Under the pieces are notes generated by a model, which made no database searches, was not told where the DNA came from, and saw only the letters and a list, made by a program, of their open reading frames with translations. Below, one piece after another: positions 14,398 through 20,203 of a DNA stretch of 20,203 nt. The translations under genes and the position numbers were made by a program. Position 1 is the stretch's first letter. Each line of letters opens with the position of its first letter. The stretch comes from Clostridia bacterium (lineage in GTDB: Bacteria; Bacillota; Clostridia; Oscillospirales; Acutalibacteraceae): contig JAGACE010000239.1 in assembly GCA_017614275.1 (NCBI GenBank), positions 1 through 20,203 of the forward strand, written 5' to 3'.

Positions 14398-15816
14398 ATG
14401 GAATTCAACACCGAAAAGTTTGCGGAAGAAGCGCTGAAGTCCATCCAGGGCAACATCGCGAACCTCAACACGCTGAACATCATCGTCGTCGGCAAGACCG
14501 GCGCGGGGAAGAGCACACTCATCAACAGCGTGTTCCGGGAGGACCTTGCCACCGAGGGCATGGGCAAACCTGTCACGGACCACATGAGCAAGATCTCCAA
14601 GGAAGGGTTCCCGCTGAACATCTATGACACCAGAGGGTTCGAGCTCGGGCGGGACGCGCAGATCCAGGTCCGCAACGAGATCATCGAGACCATCAAAGAG
14701 GGCGTGAAGACCAAGGACGTCAACAAGGCGATCCACTGCATCTGGTACTGCGTGAACACCGCCACGAACCGCATCGAGCCGGAGGAGATCGACTGGCTCC
14801 GCGAGTTCGCGAAGGAGAACGCGCTGACCAACGTGCCGGTCATCGTGGTCCTCACCCAGTCCTTCTCCAAGAAGAACGCCCAGGCGCTGCGCCAGCTGGT
14901 CCTGGACGAGAAGCTGGACGTCCTCCAGGTGGTCCCGGTCCTCGCGAAGGACTATGAGATCGACGAGGATTACATCGCCAAAGCGTACGGGCTCGATGTG
15001 CTCATCCAGGTCATGGCGGAAGCCCTGCCGGACGAGCTCCTGAGTACCCTTTTAAACGTGCAACGCGCGTCCCTTGACCTCAAACGCTATTACGCCCGCA
15101 CCGCGGTGGCCGCGGCTGCTTCGGCGGCGTTCGGGGAAGGGTTCATGCCGATCCCCTTTGCGGACAGCGCGCTGATCATCCCGACACAGATCGCCATGAT
15201 CGGCTCCATTACCGCGATCTTCGGCCTGGAAGTCAGCAAGAGCATCATCGTGACCTTCGCGTCCGCCATGCTCGGCACCTCCGGCGCCACCGTGGCCGGC
15301 AGAGCCATCTCCTCTACGCTGCTGAAGATCATCCCGGGCGCGGGCTCGGTCCTCGGCGGCACCATCTCGGGCTCCACGGCTGCCTTCGTCACCACCACCC
15401 TCGGCGAAGCCTACATCCTGCTGATGGAGATGCTCTGGCTCGGCGAGTTCAACGCCACGGACCTGGAGACCGCCGCCGGACGGGCCCAGTTCCGCGAACT
15501 GTTCAAGGAGCGGCTGGCCGACCGCACGTCCAAGGTCAGCGATCTGCCGGAAGGCCACTCCATCAACGACGTCATGGACCTGCCGGACAACGTGCAGATC
15601 CCCGACAGCATCCAGAGCATGATCGACAAGGGCATGGCGCAGGCGGAGAACATCTCCGTTACCGACCTGCTCTTCGACGCCGCCTCGAAAGTGCCCGGCG
15701 CCATCGAGAGCCTGATGGGCGGCGAGCTGCCGGAATCCATCAAGAAGTCCAAGCTGGGGAAGGCCATCGAGGTCTACAAGATCCTCAGCGCGGAGGAAGA
15801 CAACAAGAACGAGTGA
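14398..15816 (+). CDS. P-loop GTPase with DUF697-like membrane-associated domain
   Basis: A 472-residue protein. The N-terminal GTPase domain has G1 GKTGAGKST at 32-40, G3 DTRG at 77-80 and, where [NT]KxD is expected, TQSF at 153-156, so guanine recognition is non-canonical. Residues about 232-345 are rich in Ala, Gly and Ile with PIPFADS and a QIAMIGSITAIFG block. This resembles DUF697 of YcjF-type proteins, which associate with membranes. Residues 350-472 are a hydrophilic region without a motif I know. GGAGGAGG 8 nt upstream fits the start. It is coupled to the small protein before it, and glycerate kinase starts one base after its stop. Function unknown; relatives are era-like or stress-linked GTPases. 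Confidence 0.85.
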   Translation: MEFNTEKFAEEALKSIQGNIANLNTLNIIVVGKTGAGKSTLINSVFREDLATEGMGKPVTDHMSKISKEGFPLNIYDTRGFELGRDAQIQVRNEIIETIKEGVKTKDVNKAIHCIWYCVNTATNRIEPEEIDWLREFAKENALTNVPVIVVLTQSFSKKNAQALRQLVLDEKLDVLQVVPVLAKDYEIDEDYIAKAYGLDVLIQVMAEALPDELLSTLLNVQRASLDLKRYYARTAVAAAASAAFGEGFMPIPFADSALIIPTQIAMIGSITAIFGLEVSKSIIVTFASAMLGTSGATVAGRAISSTLLKIIPGAGSVLGGTISGSTAAFVTTTLGEAYILLMEMLWLGEFNATDLETAAGRAQFRELFKERLADRTSKVSDLPEGHSINDVMDLPDNVQIPDSIQSMIDKGMAQAENISVTDLLFDAASKVPGAIESLMGGELPESIKKSKLGKAIEVYKILSAEEDNKNE

Positions 15817-15817
15817 T

Positions 15818-17050
15818 ATGACGAGCTTACGGAAAGACGCGGAACACATCGTCCGCGCGTCCATCGCGGCCGTCCTGCCGGACGAAGCCGTCAGAAAAGC
15901 CTTGCACGGTCGGGACTTCGGTCCCGGCCGTTTGGTGCTGGTGGCGGCCGGCAAAGCGGCCTGGCAGATGGCGAAGACCGCGTATGACGAGCTGGGCGAC
16001 AAGGTGGATACCGGGGTCGTCGTCACCAAGTACGAGCACAGCAAAGGAGCGATCGGGTCGTTCGAGATCATCGAGGCCGGGCACCCGGTGCCGGACGAGA
16101 ACTCCGTGCGCGGGGCAGAGGCGGCGATGGACCTGGTTGCCGGTCTGACCGAAGACGACACGGTCCTGTTCCTCCTGTCCGGCGGCGGCAGCGCGCTGTT
16201 CGAAAAGCCGCTGATCCCGCTGAAGGAACTGGAGGACCTGACGCAGCAGCTGCTGAACTGCGGGGCGGACATCACGGAGATCAACACCATCCGCAAGCGG
16301 CTCTCCGCCGTCAAGGCCGGGCGCTTCGCCCTGTGCTGCGCTCCGGCGAAGGTCGTCACCATCGTGCTCTCCGACATCATCGGGGACCCGCTGGACATGA
16401 TCGCCTCCGGACCCGCTTACCCGGACACCTCCACCTGTGAGGACGCAAAGCGCATCGTGGAGAAATACGGGCTGACACTGAGCGGCGAGGCAAAGAAGTG
16501 TCTGGACACGGAGACGCCCAAAGAACTCTCCAACGTGGAGACCCTGGTCACCGGCAGCGTCCGGGAACTGACCCGGGCCGCGGCAAAGGCGGCTGAAGAA
16601 CTCGGCTATGAAGCGCACATCCTGACCGACACGCTGGACTGCGAGGCCAGAGACGCCGGAAAAGCCCTCGCGGAACTGGCAAAAGAGAACCAGGACACGG
16701 AGACGTCTTTGGCGCTCATCGCGGGCGGGGAGACCGTGGTCCACGTCAAAGGCACGGGGAAAGGCGGACGGAACCAGGAGATCGCTCTGAGCGCCGCTCC
16801 CGGGCTTTCGGGCCTCCGGGACACAGCGGTGTTCTCCGTCGGCTCCGACGGCACAGACGGCCCCACAGACGCCGCGGGAGGCTATGTGGACGGTGATACG
16901 CTCGGAGAAACCCTCTCCGCGGAGGAGGCACAGGCAGAGCTGGACAACAACAACGCTTACATCGCCCTGAAAAAAACAGGAGGCCTGATCACCACAGGCC
17001 CCACCGGCACCAACGTCAACGACGTCTCGGTGCTGCTGATCAAACGGTAA
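15818..17050 (+). CDS. Glycerate 2-kinase (DUF4147/MOFRL family)
   Basis: A 410-residue cytoplasmic kinase expected to phosphorylate D-glycerate to 2-phosphoglycerate, feeding serine or sugar-acid breakdown into glycolysis. The N-terminal DUF4147 domain shows VAAGKAAW at 42-49, EAGHPVPDENS at 86-96, LSGGGSALFE at 120-129 and EINTIRKRLSAVKAG near 154-168. The C-terminal MOFRL domain shows AGGETVVHVKGTGKGGRNQE from 302 and SVGSDGTDGPTDAAGG near 340-355. It is complete. One base separates it from the GTPase stop and there is no good ribosome binding site (nearest GGAGG is 22 nt away), so translation is probably coupled. Its link to the GTPase is not evident. It ends at a strong hairpin. Confidence 0.95.
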   Translation: MTSLRKDAEHIVRASIAAVLPDEAVRKALHGRDFGPGRLVLVAAGKAAWQMAKTAYDELGDKVDTGVVVTKYEHSKGAIGSFEIIEAGHPVPDENSVRGAEAAMDLVAGLTEDDTVLFLLSGGGSALFEKPLIPLKELEDLTQQLLNCGADITEINTIRKRLSAVKAGRFALCCAPAKVVTIVLSDIIGDPLDMIASGPAYPDTSTCEDAKRIVEKYGLTLSGEAKKCLDTETPKELSNVETLVTGSVRELTRAAAKAAEELGYEAHILTDTLDCEARDAGKALAELAKENQDTETSLALIAGGETVVHVKGTGKGGRNQEIALSAAPGLSGLRDTAVFSVGSDGTDGPTDAAGGYVDGDTLGETLSAEEAQAELDNNNAYIALKKTGGLITTGPTGTNVNDVSVLLIKR

Positions 17051-17054
17051 AAGA

Positions 17055-17090
17055 AGAGACCGCACACTTCGGTGTGCGGTCTTGTTTATT
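17055..17090. terminator. Bidirectional terminator between convergent genes
   Basis: Perfect 10-bp stem GACCGCACAC (17058-17067) with GTGTGCGGTC (17072-17081) and a TTCG tetraloop; an A-T pair extends it. TTGTTTATT follows on the + strand and TCTTCTTTT on the - strand, so it serves both glycerate kinase and the TetR gene, whose stop codon is inside the tail. Confidence 0.95.
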
Positions 17091-17643
17091 CCTTCGCGAT
17101 GTCCCGGACACTGTCGCACAGCTTGTAAATGAGCGTTGCGACCTCCGAGGCGGGCAGATCGAACCCTGACTCGATCCACTCGATGAGGATGTGGGTGGAA
17201 CCGTTCATCAGGAACGTCAGGATGTATTTCTCGTGAAGCTCATCGCCGTAGTAGGGGAGGTTCTCCTTGATCTCCGCCAGAGCATAGCCCATGAAGTTCT
17301 GCGTGAAGCCTTCGGCCTCTCCGCTGAGGAAGAGCGTGCGGAACAGTTTGGCGTTGTCTTTGATGTATTGCAGAAACGCCTCGATGAGCCCGATGGTGCT
17401 GATGTCGGTGCCGACGTTCTTCATGTAGTCGACGGTCTTGTCACGGATCTCCCGCTCGATGTCCCGCAGGACGTCGGTCTGATCCGCGTAATGCAGATAG
17501 AACGTGGTGCGGTTGAGGTCCGCCCGCTCACAGAGCTCCTTGATGGTGATCTGCCGGAAGGGCTTCTCCTGCATGAGCTCGATGAGGGCGGTCTTCAGAA
17601 GGAGTTTGGTCATCTGCACGCGTCTGGATTCTTTCTGTTCCAT
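17086..17643 (-). CDS. TetR/AcrR-family transcriptional regulator
   Basis: A 185-residue DNA-binding repressor. The N-terminal helix-turn-helix is clear: ITIKELCERADLNRTTFYLHYAD at about 32-54. The C-terminal part (YIKDNAKLFRTLFLSG near 92-107, then ILIEWIESGFDLP) resembles the TetR_C_8 type ligand/dimerisation domain often found in Firmicutes. ATG at 17643 has GAGG shortly upstream. It is divergent from the two SDR genes, with palindromes in the shared intergenic region, so it probably represses them and itself. The inducer is unknown but may be a substrate of the SDR enzymes. Confidence 0.94.
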   Translation of the reverse strand: MEQKESRRVQMTKLLLKTALIELMQEKPFRQITIKELCERADLNRTTFYLHYADQTDVLRDIEREIRDKTVDYMKNVGTDISTIGLIEAFLQYIKDNAKLFRTLFLSGEAEGFTQNFMGYALAEIKENLPYYGDELHEKYILTFLMNGSTHILIEWIESGFDLPASEVATLIYKLCDSVRDIAKE

Positions 17644-17662
17644 AGGTTTTCCTCACTAATAC

Positions 17663-17766
17663 GTCGTGAACTGTCACTCGTTCGACACGAGGCCGCAAAG
17701 TGTCGATAACACGACTTTTTAAAATCATCTGCTGATTGTAATTTCAACACGGTGTCGATTAACATG
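17663..17766. promoter_or_regulatory. Divergent promoter region with clustered TetR operator candidates
   Basis: Seven-base GTGTCGA occurs at 17700-17706 and 17752-17758 and inverted at 17682-17688. Palindromes include CTCGT/ACGAG (17677-17691), GTGT/ACAC (17700-17712), ACACGGTGT (17747-17755) and GTGA/TCAC (17666-17677). The two + strand copies continue alike (GTGTCGAT, then AACA). A + strand promoter TTGTAA (17736-17741), 18 bp, TAACAT (17760-17765) would be covered by the 17752-17766 copy. The regulator's own promoter is not clear. The rest of the 161-bp gap is AT-rich without a gene. Confidence 0.6.
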
Positions 17767-17804
17767 ATAGCAGAAGCATTAATCGATTGCAAGGAGGAAA
17801 AACA

Positions 17805-18821
17805 ATGAAAGTATTCATGATCGGAGGGACCGGTCTGCTCGGTTCCCAGGCAGCCAAAGAACTCATTTCCAGAGGCCACGAAGTTACGTCCATCGCGCTT
17901 CCGCCGCTGCCGGTCGGCGCGGAACTGCCGCCGAAGATGAAAATCGAGTACGGCAACTATCTCGAGATGTCGGACGACGAGATCCGTGATCACCTCAAAG
18001 GCATGGACGGATTCGTCTTTGCCGCCGGCGTCGACGAGCGCGTGGAGGGCCCGGCGCCCATTTATGACCTGTATAAGAAATACAATATCGACCCGGTCCG
18101 CCGTCTTCTCGGTCTCTGCAAAGAGTGCGGCGTGAAGCACGCGGTCGTCCTCGGTTCCTACTTCTCCTTCGCGGACAAGATCTGGCCCCAGAAGGAACTG
18201 CAGAAGTGGCACCCCTACATCCGTTCCAGAAGAGACCAGGAAGACGTGGCGATGAGCTTCGCGGACGACAACTTTGATGTCGCGGTCCTCGAACTGCCCT
18301 ACATCTTCGGCACGCAGCCCGGACGCAAACCGGTCTGGGTCTTCCTGGTAGAGAACATCCGCAGCATGAAAGGCGTCACCATGTGGCCGAAGGGCGGCTC
18401 CACCATGGTCACGGTCAAACAGGTCGGTCAGGCGATCGCCGGCGCCCTCGAGCGCAACATCGGCGGCCACTGCTATCCCATCGGATACTATAACTACAGC
18501 TGGAAAGACATGCTGGCAGTCTGCCACAAAGCGCTCGGCGTCCCGAACCAGAAAGTCCTGACCATCCCGGACTGGATGTATGCCTACGGCGGCTGGCAGA
18601 TCAAGCAGGACTACAAGAAGAAAGGCATCGACGGCGGTCTCGACATGGTCAAGTTCGCCGCGATCCAGTGCGACTATCTCTACATTGACAAATCCCTGGG
18701 TGCCGAGTTCCTCGGCGTGGAGCCGGATGATATCGACGCCGCGATCATGGACTCGGTCAGACTCAGCGCCGCCATCCTCGACGGCACGGCCGGCGACATC
18801 GTTGCGATGAAAGGAGAGTAA
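17805..18821 (+). CDS. Extended SDR / NAD-dependent epimerase-like protein with altered active site
   Basis: A 338-residue Rossmann-fold protein of the NAD-dependent epimerase/dehydratase family. The cofactor motif GGTGLLG is at 7-13. The catalytic Ser would be Ser118 (VLGSYFSF). The tyrosine block reads YIRSR at 138-142, so the lysine of YxxxK is replaced by Arg; ordinary dehydrogenase chemistry may be changed or lost. ATG 17805 has AAGGAGG at 17791-17797; an in-frame TTG at 17787 is rejected because that site would lie inside the coding region. The next SDR starts one base after the stop. Divergent TetR gene upstream. Substrate unknown: nucleotide sugars, steroids and other secondary alcohols are all handled by this family. 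Confidence 0.88.
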   Translation: MKVFMIGGTGLLGSQAAKELISRGHEVTSIALPPLPVGAELPPKMKIEYGNYLEMSDDEIRDHLKGMDGFVFAAGVDERVEGPAPIYDLYKKYNIDPVRRLLGLCKECGVKHAVVLGSYFSFADKIWPQKELQKWHPYIRSRRDQEDVAMSFADDNFDVAVLELPYIFGTQPGRKPVWVFLVENIRSMKGVTMWPKGGSTMVTVKQVGQAIAGALERNIGGHCYPIGYYNYSWKDMLAVCHKALGVPNQKVLTIPDWMYAYGGWQIKQDYKKKGIDGGLDMVKFAAIQCDYLYIDKSLGAEFLGVEPDDIDAAIMDSVRLSAAILDGTAGDIVAMKGE

Positions 18822-18822
18822 G

Positions 18823-20203
18823 ATGCTCAGAGTATTCATGACCGGCGCCGGCGGCGGGATGGGGCAGGAGAGCTTCAAGCAGATGCTCCCGGACCTCGGC
18901 AGCAAGTATGAACTGGTCATCCTCGTCCGTGACAGCGAGAAGAACCACAACCTCTTCGACCGCTACAGGAACACCCCCGGTCTGACCGTCTTCTATGGAG
19001 ACCTTATGGACAAGGCGTGCATCGCCCGGTGCGTGGAGGCGTCGGACCTGTGCCTGCACATCGCCGCGTTCGTTTCTCCGTTTGCGGACGACGACCCGAA
19101 AAAGGCCATGCAGACCAACTTCGGATCCACCCGCAATATCATCGAAGCGGTCAAAGCACAGGGAAAAGAGGACGCCTACAGGTTCGTCTACATCGGGACC
19201 GTCGCTATGACCGGCGACCGCATGCCTCCCATCCACTGGGGCCGCGTCGGCGATCCGATCAAGCCGTCCATGTTCGACTACTATGCCGTCTCCAAGGTCG
19301 CGTCCGAACGGTACGTGATCGAGAGCGGACTGAAGAACTGGGTCAGCCTGAGGCAGACCGGGATCATCGGTCCCGCCATGGCGAAGATCGACGACCCCAT
19401 CCAGTTCCACAACTGTCTCTACAACGTGCTGGAATACGTCTCCGACCGTGACAGCGGCCGCATGATGCGCAACCTTTCCGCCTACACCGCGGACGGAACG
19501 CTGGACGACAGCTTTTGGGGACACATCTACAACATCGGCGGCGGCGAGAGCTGCCGGGTCAGCACACGCGAGATGTATGAGATGATGTACAAACATCTGG
19601 GCTTCACCCAGTTGGATACACTGATCAATCCGAAGGACTATGCGACCCGGAACTTCCACGGACAGTATTATGAAGATTCCGACGTTCTGGAAAACTACCT
19701 GCATTTCCGCAACGACAGCATGCAATGGTATGTGGACGCGTTCCTCGAGCAGGTCAGATCCGTCCAGGGCTTTGCGAAGTTCGTCAACAGGCTGCCCGGC
19801 GGTCAGAAGTTCATGGGAACGATCATCCAGTCGACGTTCCGTAAGAATCTCAACAAACCGCGCGGCACGCGTCACTGGATCAAGCATAACGAAGTAGACC
19901 ACATCGAAGCCTACTGGGGCAGCCGGAAGGCCTGGGAGGCCCTCCCGAAGAAGTTCAGCGACATGGAGGAGTTCACCGACTGGGACACCGTCATCCGTCT
20001 TGACCACGGTTACGACGAGTCCAGACCGGAGAGCGAACTGGATCTGGCTGATATGAAAAAGGCTGCGGAATTCCGCGGCGGAGAATGTCTGTCTCAGACG
20101 ATGAAGAAAGGCGACTGGACCACGCAGCTGGAATTCCGCTGTGCGTTCGGCCACACGTTCCACGCCAGTCCGCGGCTCGTCCTGGAGGGCGGCCACTGGT
20201 GCG
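18823..20203 (+). CDS. Extended SDR epimerase/dehydratase with C-terminal zinc-ribbon-like module (3' end outside window)
   Basis: The frame is open for 460 codons to the window edge. The cofactor motif TGAGGGMG is at 7-14, the catalytic Thr at about 126 (IGTVAM) and the intact YAVSK at 154-158, so this SDR should be active. Residues 190-400 are longer than a standard epimerase and hold no motif I know. From about 418 the sequence changes to GGECLSQTMKKGDW, then Cys440, His444, His447 and GGHWC ending at Cys460. This looks like a treble-clef or zinc-ribbon module in which a second Cys pair would follow outside the window. AAGGAG at 18811-18816 supports the ATG. It is probably cotranscribed with the preceding SDR under TetR control. 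Function unknown; the zinc module is inferred from Cys/His spacing. Confidence 0.87.
   Translation, partial: MLRVFMTGAGGGMGQESFKQMLPDLGSKYELVILVRDSEKNHNLFDRYRNTPGLTVFYGDLMDKACIARCVEASDLCLHIAAFVSPFADDDPKKAMQTNFGSTRNIIEAVKAQGKEDAYRFVYIGTVAMTGDRMPPIHWGRVGDPIKPSMFDYYAVSKVASERYVIESGLKNWVSLRQTGIIGPAMAKIDDPIQFHNCLYNVLEYVSDRDSGRMMRNLSAYTADGTLDDSFWGHIYNIGGGESCRVSTREMYEMMYKHLGFTQLDTLINPKDYATRNFHGQYYEDSDVLENYLHFRNDSMQWYVDAFLEQVRSVQGFAKFVNRLPGGQKFMGTIIQSTFRKNLNKPRGTRHWIKHNEVDHIEAYWGSRKAWEALPKKFSDMEEFTDWDTVIRLDHGYDESRPESELDLADMKKAAEFRGGECLSQTMKKGDWTTQLEFRCAFGHTFHASPRLVLEGGHWC

Noticed and set aside
17191..17709. Plus-strand frame opposite the TetR gene
   Set aside because: The minus-strand frame has a clear helix-turn-helix; the plus frame has no motif.

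Overview
The window looks like chromosomal DNA from a GC-rich (around 60 %) Gram-positive of the class Clostridia, possibly Oscillospirales. This placement is an inference. It rests on strong AAGGAGG-type ribosome binding sites, housekeeping genes of clostridial style (rpsB, a 309-residue EF-Ts, a PcrA with a long insert after the Walker A motif), and membrane-anchored NEAT-like proteins without LPXTG motifs. I see no transposase, phage gene, tRNA, rRNA or CRISPR array. All genes are on the + strand except one TetR-family regulator. High GC produces many long spurious reading frames on the other strand.

Region 1 (1-5592) is accessory metabolism. The 3' part of a FecCD-type ABC permease and its ATPase are followed by a terminator fused to a promoter. 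Next come two tandem secreted, membrane-anchored NEAT-like proteins (probably heme or iron binding) and another terminator. A translationally coupled redox pair follows: a CrtI/retinol-saturase-like FAD enzyme and a three-domain FAD/NAD/2Fe-2S reductase that probably feeds it electrons. The first four genes fit iron, heme or corrinoid uptake. The substrate of the redox pair is unknown.

Region 2 (5593-14087) is mostly housekeeping: rpsB-tsf with a long leader, a class A penicillin-binding protein, ruvX overlapping pcrA, and a YegS/DagK-like lipid kinase. Regulatory DNA is very compact. Terminators are followed within a few bases by the next promoter, or directly by the next ribosome binding site. 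A perfect 12-bp inverted repeat overlaps the rpsB promoter, and a terminator-like hairpin sits in the short leader of the lipid kinase.

Region 3 (14088-17090) is an operon with its own promoter. It holds a 68-residue hydrophobic/charged protein of unknown function, a P-loop GTPase with a DUF697-like membrane domain coupled to it by a TAAATG junction, and a glycerate 2-kinase (DUF4147/MOFRL). It ends at a perfect hairpin shared with the convergent TetR gene.

Region 4 (17086-20203) is a TetR regulator facing two extended short-chain dehydrogenase/epimerase genes across about 160 bp packed with GTGTCGA-type inverted repeats. The first SDR has Arg where the catalytic Lys is expected. The second keeps YxxxK and appears to carry a C-terminal zinc-ribbon-like module, cut by the window edge. 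This cassette, the GTPase operon and the FAD/Fe-S pair are the least explained parts of the window.
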